Assembly (NCBI GenBank): GCA_022605405.1
Contig: JABYQQ010000009.1
Location: 1,178,001 to 1,242,000 of the forward strand
DNA length: 64,000 nt
DNA from: Earliella scabrosa
Lineage: Eukaryota > Basidiomycota > Agaricomycetes > Polyporales > Polyporaceae
Direction: 5' to 3'
The translations under genes were made by a program, and so were the position numbers. A model generated the notes under the pieces. It was not told the DNA's origin and searched no databases. It saw only the letters and a program-made list of their open reading frames with translations. Below, piece by piece: positions 1 through 12,634 of the stretch (positions within the stretch are counted from its first letter, which is position 1; the number at the start of each line of letters is the position of its first letter).

Positions 1-2791
1 GGCGATCGTCGTGTTGTTCTGGTGGGCGTGCGCTTCGCTCAGATGCTCGCCAGACCCGATCCGCGCCTTCTCGTTCCCCTGCGTCTCGGACCCCGTGCGC
101 ACGAGCAACTCCGCGTCGCTCTTCGACACGCGCACGATCGTCGCGCTGATCTTCGGATTCTCGCACAGCTGCACCGCAAACTCGAGCGCGAGCCGATCGT
201 CGGGTCCGCCGAAGAAGGGCACAAAGAGCCGGTACGCGCCGCCGTGCGACAACTTGGGCAGCCCGCCGGGTTGGTGCCGGTCCACGTAGAGCGCGACGTC
301 CGTCTTGCAGGCGCCGAAAACACTACGGACGAACTGCGAATGCCAGATGGAGACATCGCGCTCCTCGGCGGCAGCAGCGGAGGAGCGGAACAGCGCCTCG
401 AAGGGATTGTTGGTGTGCGTAGCGCGTGGTGTCGTGGGGGCAGTCTCCGGGCCACCGATGTGTTCACGACCGGATGCGGGTCCAAAAGTCGAGTGCGGGG
501 GCAGCCACGGCACGAGGACGAGCTGCGAGTTGTTGCGGTTTGCGTGATCAGAGACGGATGTGCCGAGATCGTCGAATGGGACAATGGACAACGAGCTGTT
601 CACAGCCACGCCGTGCAGTGCACCGAAGGTCCCAAAGATGTCCAGGAGCGGGTCAGTCGCAATGAGATGGTCAGCATTCGACGACTTCATGACGGCCGAG
701 GTACGGTCCGAGAGCTCGATTAGGCGGATTGCATCAATGGTAACGACGTCCGAAGGGTCACTGGATGCCGGCGATGGGCTCTGAGAGTGGGAGTCGTTGT
801 CCTTTGAAGACGGGGCCTGCGGGGCCTGAGGAACGTAGGGAGGCGGCGGTGGAAGGATGAGCTGCGTGAGGGCCATCATGCCAGGGACATGCTCGAGCTT
901 GTCGAGGACGATGGTAAAGTGCTTGCGCTTCTCGTCCTCACTCGGTCGTTGTGCCCCTCCCTCTCCGGCCTCCCCACCATCCTGAACATTAGCAAAGTTG
1001 GGGCCCGTCCCAGCTGCGCGAACACGTAGCTCAGGAGGGTACAGATATGTCACGGCAGGGGTTGTCATGAACGTCAACAGCAACGCCTCCAACACGAACA
1101 TGGAGAAGACTCGGCGCGAGAGGATATTGGCGGCAAGACCCACGTTCAGCACGATGAGCTCAACCAGCCTGTATAGCACATAAGTCTCTATATCAAAAGA
1201 GGAGTAGAGGACCGTGGAACATACCCTTTGCAACTCATAAGGGACCCGATCGTGCTTGACTCCCTCCATGTGAACCCGGAAAACCTCGCGGCCAGGGTGC
1301 AACCAAGCATCTTGCCGATGTACGCTAGCGCACAAATAGCGATCGTGTATCCCCAGGTGATGCCTGTAACAAGCAAACAATTATTGTGGCAGTTATACGA
1401 GGCAGGTATGACATGCACTCACCATCATTGAGAAGTCCCAGATCGGTCGATAGACCTGATAGAGTGAAGTACTGCGGCATGCTCAGATTAAGGTCTTGTA
1501 AAGTGCGCGTGACTACTCACTAGCGGCAAGAACAGAATGGAGACCATATCTTCCAGCTTCTCCGTGAGAGCAATTGCCAGACCGCCTTCACGTGGGACGA
1601 TGATGCCCGCAACAAATGCACCGAAGATCGCGTGAACCTGATAGTGAGCAGTTAGCATCGATACCCAAAGCAGAGTGAGCGACGTACTCCGATAATGTCG
1701 GTGAAGAAAGCGGAGCCAAAAACGAGAAGCATCGTAATCGTCATGAAGAACATAGTGGGACCATCGCGAATCGAGCCTGTGCGCCGAGCAAGCCAGTGCA
1801 TGATTGGCCTGGCGATAAAGAGCAGGAAAAGGGTCCACCCCACACAGGTGAGCAGGATCCATAGCGCCATGAGACCAGAACCGGCATTGACGAGCGCAAC
1901 GCTCAGGGCGAGAAGCGTCCAGCCAATGATGTCGTTGCCGACACCAGCCGATAGCACGACTATTCCGACTGTCGTATCAAGGAGTTTGAGCTCCGTGAGA
2001 ATACGACAGAGGACAGGGAAAGCGGTGATGGAATAAGCGACGCCGGTGAAGAGCATGAAGTGCGTGAACTGGACGTCCTTGTCAATGAACCTGTCGTACA
2101 ATGGCACGGCCAGGGCAGCTCCAAATCCTATGCCGATGTCAGTTCATAAGTTCACCATAGACATGGGATGCAGGACATACCGAATGGCAGAACCATCCCA
2201 GCTGTGGCGACCGTCACGGAGAGACGAGCATTGCGTTTGATGACCGCAGAATCAATCTCCAGCCCTACAATGAACAAGAAGAGGCAGAGGCCGATGTTGG
2301 CTACGAGCGAGAGGAACGGACGGGAGTCATCGGGAAAGATGTGCTCGGTAAAGCCAGGTATACGACCGAAAGCAGTCGGGCCTTGAGGCGCTAATATGAG
2401 ATGGTACGATGAGGTGAAGTGAAGAACCACACACCAAGTAGAATGCCACCGATGACCTCCGCAATGACCTTGGGCTGCTTGATTTTCCGCAAACCGAGGG
2501 CGAGCAGTTGCGTGGTGAGGATGATGACACCTTCGCCACAAGGGTGAGCGAGGCCAAACGGGCTTGGCGATTGAGTAACTCACCGACTTGAACAATCCAG
2601 AGACGTATAGGGTCGTTGAGGTTGACTTCAGTAGGATCTTGTCCACTAAGTAGACCACCCTTGCGTGGCCGTCATGTTAGCCAAACCATTGCCGTACGGA
2701 GTGTATCAGCGATACTCACCTGCTGTTCTGCCGCTCTCTTCGACATCGAGACCCGCGCAACCTCAAGCACCGACTTGGAGAAGTTGAGCAT
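1..2791 (-). CDS. KHA1: K+/H+ antiporter, Kha1/CPA2 type (partial, 3' end outside window)
   Basis: This is a monovalent cation/proton antiporter of the CPA2 family, expected in endomembranes for K+ and pH homeostasis. Reading starts at MLNFSKSVLEV (ATG at 2791-2789) and runs through several short introns. The first conserved stretch is GLLSGQDPTEVNLNDPIRLW, followed by a Na_H_Exchanger membrane domain with LALGLRKIKQPKVIAEVIGG, LFIVGLEID, and GVAYSITAFPVLCRIL with LSAGVGNDIIGW. The last two match the discontinuous-helix region with the ND-type ion site. A long cytosolic tail follows. It contains NNSQLVLVPWLPP near 500 and a second nucleotide-binding-like segment (LFVPFFGGPDDRLALEFAVQ) that runs off the left edge in frame, so the stop codon is not in the window. 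No break was seen. The family call is firm; the transported ion is inferred from the yeast relative. Confidence 0.9.
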
Positions 2792-3760
2792 TGTGATAGG
2801 GGATGTGTTGTGGGTGACTGTCGTGTGTCACCTATAATAGTGTGGGGGTCGAGAACCAGAAGATGCTCCGAGATGAGTGATGCTGAGCTATTACGAAGAG
2901 ATGGGCTGGAAGCAGAAGGCAGACGAGCAGACGGGCATATGGACCGACTTTGTTGTCGAGTCGAGGAATGGGGGCGCGTCGACTAGGAGGACGCGAGTGT
3001 GGTCAATTGCAAGACCCGACTCCGAGTTCAGCCACAGCCGAGAGCTCCAAGTACGACCCGATCTTTCCGCATTAGGTCAAGTCCGACATCGGCTCTCGGG
3101 CCGGCACGGGCGCCTGGGTACGCCCATCGTCAACATAAGGCCACACATAAACTTTGCATACATAACTCCCGCAGATACACTCACCGAGGGCAGGTGATTA
3201 ATGCATCGATGAGCTTCCGGATGGGTTTTGAGGGCATGAGTTCGCGGAGTGTGAGACCGTGCGACTGCCGAGTCGCTCGCCGTGGCTTTGAGAATGTTGC
3301 AAAATGCAAGTTGCAGTCGATGGCAGCCTCTGTGGCAAAGTTCAGCCTCCCGCGACCGGGGCCAGTCGGACGTGCAGAAGAATGCGCAAGCACTTGCTCA
3401 CTGTATGCCTTAATACCGGCATTGTCGTCTGAACCAATGTGAGGATGGTGGAGGGCAATACCATCCACTGCACTGACCTCTGGGATGAAGGAGGTGGGGA
3501 TAGAGCGGGGATGATGCCAGGGGAGAACAGCGTCCCGACTCATGCTCTTAATGTCTCCATATGAACGTCTATGACACCGTTCGCGTTCGGCACGTGCGGA
3601 TGATTGGAACTCTGCTGCAACTGGCAAAATGCCTTCCTTCTCAGGTTGGCAACCTCGAGTCGAAGCAGGGAACGTCGGATGTTTGACTACTATACGGCGA
3701 GCGCAGTTTTACATTGAGTCAACAACATATCAGGCGAGTGACCGTTGCCTCTGGTTGCCT
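2792..3760. other. Intergenic region, no supported gene
   Basis: This stretch holds the promoter side of the antiporter gene and the 3' flank of the first MFS gene. A 148-codon minus-strand frame (3181-3627) has no recognisable domain and no splice context, so it is not called. Confidence 0.6.
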
Positions 3761-6040
3761 CTAGATGGACGCCTTTCCTCTGGGCTCGAAAGGCAACAGC
3801 AGCGCCACAAGGCCTCCTGCAACGAACAACACTCCCGAAACGTATATCGGTGCGGAGGTGGTCAGGTCGGCATAGAGGGCGATGACAGGGGCCTGTATGT
3901 ACGGTTGTCTCTACGTTAGTCTTCTGCAGGCCATGCACAGAGAAGATCGCCACATACCATCACGCCGCAGACGCGGTTCGCCGAAGCTACTAGCGCGTTC
4001 CCAGTCCCTCTGTCCTTCGCTGGGAAAAGTTCAGGCGTGAGCGCGTACAGCGTGGCGTACATGACGTTGTTCGTGAACGTGTAACCGCAGTTCCAGGCCA
4101 GAAGCGCGTTGGACGTGCGTGCAGTGGTGCTCCCGAGGAGGAGAATCCCAGTTGCCGCTATAGGTTTATCCCAGCCATCAGCGCCGCGCCGCACGGAGAA
4201 ACGGAAGATACAAACCGGTAGAAACAGCAAGCGTACCCTTCCTCCCGAGGTATCTGTGTTCGACCATCCATCCGGTGAGGAGGGCCCCGGGAATCCCCGT
4301 GACACTCAAGATCACTTGCTATCGTGGCGGTGAGTGAGTCTATGTATACCACCGGGGAATGGACCTGAAACTAACGTTTCTGTACGTGATGTAGAGGGAG
4401 CCGTCACCGAAGTCTGCTCCTCGCGATTGCAGGCTACTCTGCGCGTCAGTGATCGCTCAACATGGAACCAGTCGTACTCACAAGACGGTCACAAAACTGT
4501 TGTATCTATGATAGCACGGTTAGCGATACTTCACAAACGAGAATGGCCTTGGTACGTACAGAGGGAACGCCAGGCCGATGAACGCTGTTCGCATCGACGC
4601 ACTTATATGAGTAGAGGTAGAGACTCAGTAACTTGAAGTTGCAAACATACCCCACAGTAAGATCAGGATGATTGTCGAATACGCTATCTTCTTCGTCTTG
4701 AATAGCGCCTTCACATGGTTCGCGTTGACCACACTCATCTTCCTCTTGATTGCGGCCTTTGCACTAGTATCCAGGACCGGCACCGTCGTGTGACCTGGCT
4801 CCGCGTGCCCGAAGCTCGCCGCCTCCTTGAGCATGTCAACCGTTAAGCTCGACGTCGTCCCATTGTACTTCGCGATAGCTTGGATCACCGCGACCGCCTC
4901 CTCGTCTCTCCCACGACCCATGAGGTACTTCGGAGACTCGTGAAGGTGGAATACGAAGAAGCGCAACACAAAGAGCGCGCCCGTCACTCCTCCCAGTGTC
5001 CACAAGAGGTAACGCCAGCCCATGTTGGACTCGCGCGTGCAGTTGTCCGCAGACGGACAAGAGAAGTTCGCGATGAACGGCCATGCAACCTGTACACGAC
5101 CGGGTCAGCACTGAGTGAATCATGTGATTAATTGGATTGAATCCTGATATACATACCAAGCTGGTGACCAGCTGGCCGAGAGCCCACCAGACCGACAGCA
5201 CGGCGGTGAGCCATTGATGTGTCGCGGGGACGAATTCGAGGAACACTGCCGAGTCAACAGGCAAGTTTCCTCCGACGCCGACGTTGCACAACGCGATGAG
5301 CGTGCAAAGCACGGTGAAATTTGGCGCTCCTCCAGCGCCGAGAGCGAATACCGTGGCAAAGAATAGAGTGAGGTTAAATGACAATCTGCGCGCAATCCAG
5401 CACCAAGTACGTCGATGTTTGGAGACTGAGAAGAAAAGAGAAAACGTACCTGCGACCCCAGAGATCACACCCGACACCCCAGAGAACTACGCCGATCAAG
5501 AGACCGAGGTATTCTGCGAGGATGATGAACGGGCCATCGAAGCCGCTGAACTCTCGTACTACGGGATTGATGATCAAGGCGGCGGCGATCTGCAAGATTT
5601 GAGATTGAGAAGAGGACCAGCGTCGCCACAATGACCTGTTTCTACTCACCCCCCATACGTCGTCCCTGAAAGTGTATCCCTGATCAAGATCATCGCCTCT
5701 AAGTGTGGACAGGAAATAGACTCACGCGAACCAGCCAAAGCCAGCCACGATCCATAAGTACCACTGCGTGCATGTCAGACTCGATCTAACCGGCTCTCTC
5801 CATTTAGCTTACCTGATATCTACCCATGCCGATCTCTTGGAACGCGGCGTTCAGCACCCGCGCTTTTGCGTGGTATACAGGATCCACTGCATCTTCATCG
5901 CCGTCGTAAACGTCGTGCATTTCGATATGGACCGTGTCCACGCCATCCTCGAGATTGTTATGTGGGGCTTTGGATGTCGGTAGCTTCACCACCTTATCTT
6001 TTGAGGTCGAAGAGGGCTCGGGTGAATGGCTAGCGCTCAT
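3761..6040 (-). CDS. MFS transporter, SV2/SVOP-like, tandem copy 1
   Basis: A twelve-helix major facilitator transporter of the fungal sugar/general-substrate type, presumably at the plasma membrane; the substrate cannot be read from the sequence. The start is MSASHSPEPSSTSKDK (ATG 6040-6038). A soluble head follows, ending in the hallmark LNAAFQEIGMGRYQ just before helix 1. The helix 2-3 loop carries GVGCDLWGRR (MFS motif A variant). The central signature GNLPVDSAVFLEFVPATHQW lies near 5200-5280. The second half has the WNCGYTFTNNVMY, LTPELFPAKDRGTGNALV and terminal LPFEPRGKASI motifs, with the TAG stop at 3763-3761. The gene is split into many short exons at places matching the two downstream copies. 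All exons can be read through, so it looks intact. It is the most diverged copy in the head and in the 4110-4310 region. Confidence 0.85.
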
Positions 6041-6889
6041 CGTGGACCTGTGTGCCTCAAGTTGTCAGAGAGACTGTTCAATCGCAACGCTGAACCCTGT
6101 TTTGTCCTGAGGGTGGAACGAGGATATGGAGAGTGGGCGAGAAAGGTGGACGCGCCGATAGACGGACCCTAGCCGCATAAATGGATCACGCGCGGCGCAA
6201 ATGGAAACATGAGTAGCTCATGGTAGGGCCACACGGTAAGTCAATCCGATAGGAGACGCAGATGGATGACGTTCTGCCCAAATTTTCAGCGACACCGGCA
6301 GGGAACGTGCCGACTCTTGTGATTCTTGACTTGATGCTGATGGAACGAAGTCGGAGAAGTCAGCTGTGAGCTCCAGGTCCGTGGTGCTGTTACGATAAAC
6401 AATGTCTCACGAGGAGCTCTGTTGACGCGATTCAGCCCATGGAACCTACCACACCAAGGGTTTATAGCCATCCTAGTACCGCATTCAACGGGTACAGAGC
6501 TTGGCAGACTTGGAGTGCCAAGAGGGTCATCGTGACCCTTGAAGTAACTCACTGTCTAAGTAAAAGCTAGTGTACTGACGCACTTTGTATGATACACACC
6601 GTCCATGCTCGTAGGGTTCAAGTTGTAGGAGTCAACGACACGACATGTCGTTCGAACGGGGTCACGATGAGCAGGCAAAGGCGGCTTAGTCAGCAGAGAA
6701 TTCTCACGTCAATGCGATGATATGGGGAGTCGTCTCCCAGTGTTATACAACCAAACACTACGCAAGTACTAGGCGCGATACAAAGGTACATGGGCTATAA
6801 GCCATTGGTGGGGCATGAAAGTCGTGATTGGATACACGCGGACTCGCAAACTGCCCCCTATGCGTATGATTTTCCGTGGCATCTACCTA
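6041..6889. other. Intergenic region between MFS copies 1 and 2
   Basis: About 850 bases containing the promoter of copy 1 and the 3' flank of copy 2. No coding stretch related to either neighbour, and no element boundary, was seen. Confidence 0.6.
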
Positions 6890-9198
6890 CTAGATGGACG
6901 CCCTTCCCCTTGGCTCGAAGGGTAACAACAAGGCAATCAAGCCTGACACAACAAACAGAGCTCCTGAGACGTATATGGGAACCGGAGTCGTCAGGTCTGC
7001 ATACAGCGCGATGATTGGGGCCTACGAAACATAACCGTCGTAAGCGCTTGCATCCGAGTACTAGTCTGCCTGCCGACACCCACCATGATGCCAAAGACGC
7101 GATTCGCGGCAGAGACCAGCGCGTTGCCCGTCCCTCGGTCCTTCGCAGGGAAGATCTCGGGCGAAAGCGCATAGAGTGTGCCGTACATGACGTTGTTCGC
7201 GAACGTATACCCGCAGTTCCAGCCAAGGAGCGCGTCCGACGTGCGCGCGGTCGTGCTTGCAAGGATGAAGGCTCCAGTAAGGGCTACAACATTGCTCCTT
7301 CGGTCAGTACCCACACCGAGCGTAGCCACAGCCACACGACTTACCGGTGGACACCGCGAAGGTGCCTTTCCGGCCGAGGCGAGGTTGTTCGACCATCCAG
7401 CCTGCAAGGAGAGCACCCGGTATCCCCATAGTGCTCAGGATTACTTGCTGTACAGCGGGATTCGTTATCATGAGTGCATAGTCCATCGACTGTTGCTCAC
7501 TCACGTTTCGGTATGTGATATACAGGGAGCCGTCCCCGAAGTCTGCTCCTCTCGTTTGGAGGCTGTGGAACGAAGTTAGCGGTCGCTGGCAGTGTAGTTT
7601 GAAGGAAAACGCACAATACCGTCACGAAGCCGTTATACCTGCAAGGCAATCAGTTCCTCTCCTCATCCCATATCAGTACGATCAAGCCTTACAGCGGGTA
7701 AGCAAGTCCAATAAACGCTGAGGCAACAGACCAGTCAGCATCTCATTCGTAAAAACGAGCGAGAGTGGGATACGTACCCCACAATATGATGAGCAGAGTC
7801 GTAGAGTACGCCATCTTCTTCGTCGCAAAGAGCGCCTTCACATGACTCGTATCCATCACGCTCAACTGCCTCTTTAACACGCCCTTCGCGCTCGTATCCA
7901 TCGCAGGCTTCTCCCCGGCCGCGACCGCCCCCTGCGCCGCCCCAGCCTCCTGCAGCATCTCCAGCGTCAACGTGGACGTCTTCCCGTTGTACTCGGCGAC
8001 CGCATGAATGACCGCGACCGCCTCCGCGTCCCGCCCGCGGCCCATGAGGAACCGCGGGGACTCGTGGAAGTGGAAGACGAAGAAGCGGATGATCCAGAGG
8101 AGCATCTGCACCCCGCCCAGCGTCCAGATCAGGTAGCGCCAGCCCTGGTTGGCCGAGCGGGTGCAACCCTCTTCCGACTCGCAGGAGAAGTTGGCGATGA
8201 ACGGCCACGCGAGCTGCACAAGTCATCATCAACTGACCGAGATCTGCGTATAGGGTGTAGTGATCACTGACCAGGCTAGCGGCGAGGTTGCCAATGGCCC
8301 ACCAAATCGACAGCACGGTCAGCAGCCATTGGTGCGTCGCGGGCACGAACTCAAGGAAGACCGCCGAGTCGACGGGCAGGTTCCCGCCGACGCCGATGCT
8401 CCACGCTGCAATGAGCCCACATAGCGCGACGGCGTCTGGTGCACCACCGCCTGCAAGCGCAAACACCGCCGTGACAAGGAGAGTGAGGTTAAAAGACCAC
8501 CTTTACATGTTGGGGTGAGTTACACATAAGGTATGGACGAATGAGAGTGTTTTAGGCGGATTGGGATGCGTACCTGCGACCCCAGATATCACACCCGATG
8601 CCCCAGAACACCGCTCCGACCAATAGCCCGATGTTTTGTGCGAGTAGGAGGAATGGCCCGGGGAAGTCGAAGAACTCTTGCGTGACCGGGTTGATGATGA
8701 GAGCGGTGACGATCTTCAAGCCTGGACGTAAGCACGACGTAGTTGTGTACCCTGATTATTACGTACCTCCCATGCGTTGTCCCTGGTGCATGGTAAACAC
8801 GACGATAAAAGCACGGGGACCCGTTCAGCATCTAGAATGCGAGATCTGGAACACGAGATAGGCACTCACGCGAACCAACCAAAGCCTCCAACAAAGAACA
8901 ACACCCACTAGGTTTGGACCCGGCACATTGAATTCGTCAAACTCTAGTCGGAAACCCGAGTGTGCTTTCGACGTACCTGATACTTCCCCATACCGATCTC
9001 CTGAAACGCGGCGTTCAGGATTCTTGCCTTCGCCTGGTACACAGGGTCCACGGCGTCCTCGGCTCCATCGTAGATGTCGTGGGTCTCGACCTTGAACAAG
9101 TGCTCGCCATCTTCCACGGAAGGGTTCTTGAACGTTCGTGACTTGGTCGTGCTCGCCTTCTCAGAGGGAGCGGGCGAAGCGCTTCGTTCGGCGGCCAT
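6890..9198 (-). CDS. MFS transporter, SV2/SVOP-like, tandem copy 2
   Basis: Paralogue of its two neighbours, on the same strand and with the same intron layout. I chose the start MAAERSASPAPSEK (ATG 9198-9196) because it aligns with the heads of the other copies; an in-frame upstream Met at 9336 would add residues with no counterpart. The head has HDIYDGAEDAVDPVYQAKAR and ends in LNAAFQEIGMGKYQ. Motif A reads GIGCDIWGRR. The signature GVGGNLPVDSAVFLEFVPATHQW is at about 8310-8400. A cytosolic central loop follows the sixth helix (GRGRDAEAVAVIHAVAEYNG). The C-terminus is PFEPRGKGVHLV..-like DNA ending in a TAG at 6892-6890, directly comparable with the KASI ends of the other copies. The protein is about 500 residues, normal for this family. 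Substrate unknown. Confidence 0.85.
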
Positions 9199-10152
9199 GG
9201 TGTCCGGCGAAGGTGTCGTACACGGCGCAGGTGAGTAAAGCCTGCAATATTTGAGCCGGGATGTCCTGTGCCTCTTGAACCGAAGGCCGGGGACGCTGAG
9301 TGGAGGTCCGAGTGGAAGAAGTTCAAGCAGGTCCAACAGGGCGCACAGGGTTCATTTCATATAAGTAGCTTCATTGTCGACAGACAACCGCAGCGTTGGG
9401 TGAGAGCTTGTGCCGTACCGCGAGAATCTATACGAGACAGGGCTTCAGCGATGCCGATAGCGGGAATGCCACAGTATGCCGCCTCGCGCCGAACGTGCCA
9501 GGAGATGGTCGCGTGCGGCAAGGCATTTTGCTGTGATGGAAGGGCGCGCGTCGCCGGTCAGCTGTTGCGCATTTCTCGGACGCACAGATGGTGCGCGGCC
9601 GCACACTTGCTCGTCTCGATTCTGGGGTACTGATGTCACCGAACGGAGCTTCCGACGGGTACGCGGACGGCGTTGACAGCCTGAATGCCGGCAATTGCAT
9701 CCATTCTGGCGCACGGGTGAAGTTTGCTATCTACGACCGACATGTGACGACCATGAGCTGTACGAGGTGATATCAGTGCTCGTACAGTGTGAATCGCGAC
9801 CTCACGCACCTCAGAAGGACGCTATCCGAAGCGTCATGGTGCATCGTATGCGAGTGAGAAGAGGACCACAAGCGCTCAAGTGCCAAGCGTACTGTGATAG
9901 GCGAGATTCTATCTCACGCTCGGCGGCTCCACGCTCCGGGCTGAAATTTATCGACTTCGTGGGGGCCGAGGCTGCCGCAGTTGAACTTCCTTGAACGGTT
10001 GGACTATGGGAGTAAGCAAATTGTAGCAATGCAACATCAGTCAATGTTGTCTCAATTACTCTTGCGCTGCAACAACCCTCAGGACAGTACTAGGGTTGCA
10101 TACTACCGTGCACTGGCCATAGATTTCCATCCCGCTGCTTCCGCCCTCTTTC
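9199..10152. other. Intergenic region between MFS copies 2 and 3
   Basis: Promoter side of copy 2, with a TATATGAA-like element on the minus strand near 9355-9365, and the 3' flank of copy 3. Several overlapping frames of 60-120 codons lack recognisable content. Confidence 0.55.
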
Positions 10153-12425
10153 CTAAATGGATGCCTTCCCTCTTGGCTCAAACGGCAACAGCAGCGCAAT
10201 GAAGCCGGCCACGACGAACAGCGCGCCCGAGACGTAGATCGGGACGGGGGTCGACAGGTCGGCGTACAGCGCAATGATCGGTGCCTGCCCCACATGCAAT
10301 ACAAATGTCACCGTCAAGGTCACCGAAAAATCGTCAGCCGTCTTTCTCCGCCAAGCACCCAAAACATGTGCATGAATGTTCCCCACTCACCATGACGCCG
10401 AAGACCCGGTTCGCGGCCGCGACGAGCGCGTTGCCCGTCCCCCTGTCCTTTGCGGGGAAGATTTCGGGCGAGAGCGCGTAGAGGGTGCCGTACATGACGT
10501 TGTTCGTGAACGTGTAGCCGCAGTTCCAGCCCAGGAGCGCGTCGGACGAGCGCGCCGTGGTGCTCGCAAACAGGAAGACTCCAGTGAGAGCTTGCAGGGG
10601 GAGAGCCGCCGAGGAGCACGTCAGAACGATTGGAGCAGGGTGGGATGCCAAGAGGTTGCGTACCGGTAGAGACGGCCAATGTGCCCTTCCTGCCGAGCCA
10701 TCGTCGCTCAACCATCCATCCCGCGAGAAGGGCCCCTGGGATGCCCATGACACTCAGGATTACTTGCTGTGTAGGAGATACATTCAAGACATCAGTTATG
10801 CCTGAGGGGAGCGATCTATAGGCGGACTCGACTTACGTTTCTGTACGTGATGTAGAAGGAGCCATCTCCAAAGTCAGCTCCTCTGGTCTGCAGGCTGACA
10901 TCTCATGTCAGCTGTGCGGGAGAACGCTAGCATCGAGTGGGGGGAGAACGACTCACAACACTGTCACAAAACCATTATAGCTGTCATGAATCACGCAATC
11001 ATCAGCTGCCACACCACAACAGGGCTGCGGGTGATCAGACGCACAGGGGAAATGCAAGTCCGATGAACGCTGCACGTCGCAAGGAATATTAGCAACCGCA
11101 CACCCAACACATCGACCAGCTGCGTACCCCACAACACAACAAGCAAGCTCGTCGAATACGCCATCTTCTTCGTCGCAAATAGCGCCCTAACATGGCTCGT
11201 ATCCAGCACGCTCATCTTCCTCTTCAGCGCGCCCCTCGCGCTCGTGTCCAGCGCGCGCTTCTCCCCGTGGCTCTCGGCCTCTACCTCCACCTCGCGCAGC
11301 ATCTCGACCGTCAGGCTCGACGTCGTCTTGTTGTATCGCGCGACTGCGTGGATGACCGCGACGGCGTCCTCGTCCCGCCCGCGGCCCATGAGGTACTTGG
11401 GGGACTCGTACAGGTGGAAGACGAAGAAGCGCAGGACGAAGAGGACCATCATGACCGCCCCGAGCGTCCACAGCAGGTAGCGCCAGCCCATGTTGGCCGA
11501 GCGCGGGCAGTCGTCTGCGGACGAGCACGAGAAGTTCGCGATGAACGGCCATGCGAGCTGTAGGCGGTGTCGTGAGGATATCCTCGTGAGTGTAGATGGA
11601 TACACAAAGGAAGCGGTGGACTCACCAAACTTGCAACGAGCTGTCCGACGGCCCACCAAATTGACAGCACCGTGAGTAGCCACTGGTGCGTCGCGGGCAT
11701 GAACTCGAGGAACACGGCCGAGTCCACGGGCAGGTTCCCGCCCACGCCGATGTTCCATGTCGCGATGAGCGCGCTGAGGGCGATTGCGTCCGGTGCACCG
11801 CCTGCTGCGAGTGCGAACACTGCTGTAATTAGAAGCGTGAGGTTGAACGACCACCTTCGGCCCCAGATATCGCATCCTACGCCCCAGAAGACCGCTCCGA
11901 CGAGCAGGCCGATGCTCTGTGCGAGGATGAGGAACGGGCCCTTGAACCCCGAGAACTCTTCCACGACGGGATTGATAATGAGGCCGGTCAAACACTGCGA
12001 AGTGGGGTCGAAAGATGTTCAGTTGGTCTTAGGGGGAGGTACTCACTGGCCACGCATTGTCCCTGTTCGCATCCTCCATAAACATGCAAAATCCTTTAGG
12101 GAAACCGTTCGACTCACGCGAACCACCCAAACCCGCCCACGAAGAACAGATACCACTGCGAGAAAAGTCAATCCCCTGTTCGTCACCACAAGTGCTAGAC
12201 ACGCACCTGATAACGGCCCATGCCAATCTCCTGGAACGCCGCGTTCAGGATCCGCGCCTTGGCCTGGTACACAGGATCGACCGCGTTCTCCTCCCCATCG
12301 AAGATATCGTGCATGTCCACATACACCGTCTTCTCGAGATCTTGAGACGGGTTCTTGAACGACTGCGACTTCGTCTTCTCCGCTGCGGGCGCAGGGAAAC
12401 TCTCATGTTGGGCAGATGTCGTCAT
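10153..12425 (-). CDS. MFS transporter, SV2/SVOP-like, tandem copy 3
   Basis: Third member of the array. It starts MTTSAQHESFPAPAAEK (ATG 12425-12423) and the head ends in LNAAFQEIGMGRYQ. Motif A is GVGCDIWGRRWSFNLTLL (about 11850-11880), followed by GNLPVDSAVFLEFMPATHQW. The loop between the halves has MGRGRDEDAVAVIHAVARYN and SVLDTSHVRALFATKKMAYS. The second half has WNCGYTFTNNVMYGTLYALS and PEIFPAKDRGTGNALVAAAN. It ends PFEPRGKASI with TAG at 10155-10153. Every exon is open and splice sites look normal, so the gene should be functional. Copies 2 and 3 appear closer to each other than to copy 1, judged by eye from the head and loop sequences. Family assignment is firm; substrate and localisation are inferred only from the family. 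Confidence 0.87.
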
Positions 12426-12634
12426 TTTATGGCCAGTCCGTCCTTACTGCCGGAGTCGAATGTGTCGTTCGAGACAGGCCAGCAAGCCTTCCGTCCTCGC
12501 AGGGGGCGCAAGCGGGGGGAGGAGATAGAAGCGCGGTCAGGACAGATAAAACCCATCACACGGGGCGAGCGACATTTAAGTGCCGACCGAGCAGCACCAC
12601 GCTGCTGCCCCCCGCGATCTTGACAGGTAACGCG

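Noticed and set aside
3181..3627. 148-codon minus-strand frame between the antiporter and MFS copy 1
   Set aside because: No recognisable motif, no plausible splice partners, and composition unlike the neighbouring genes.
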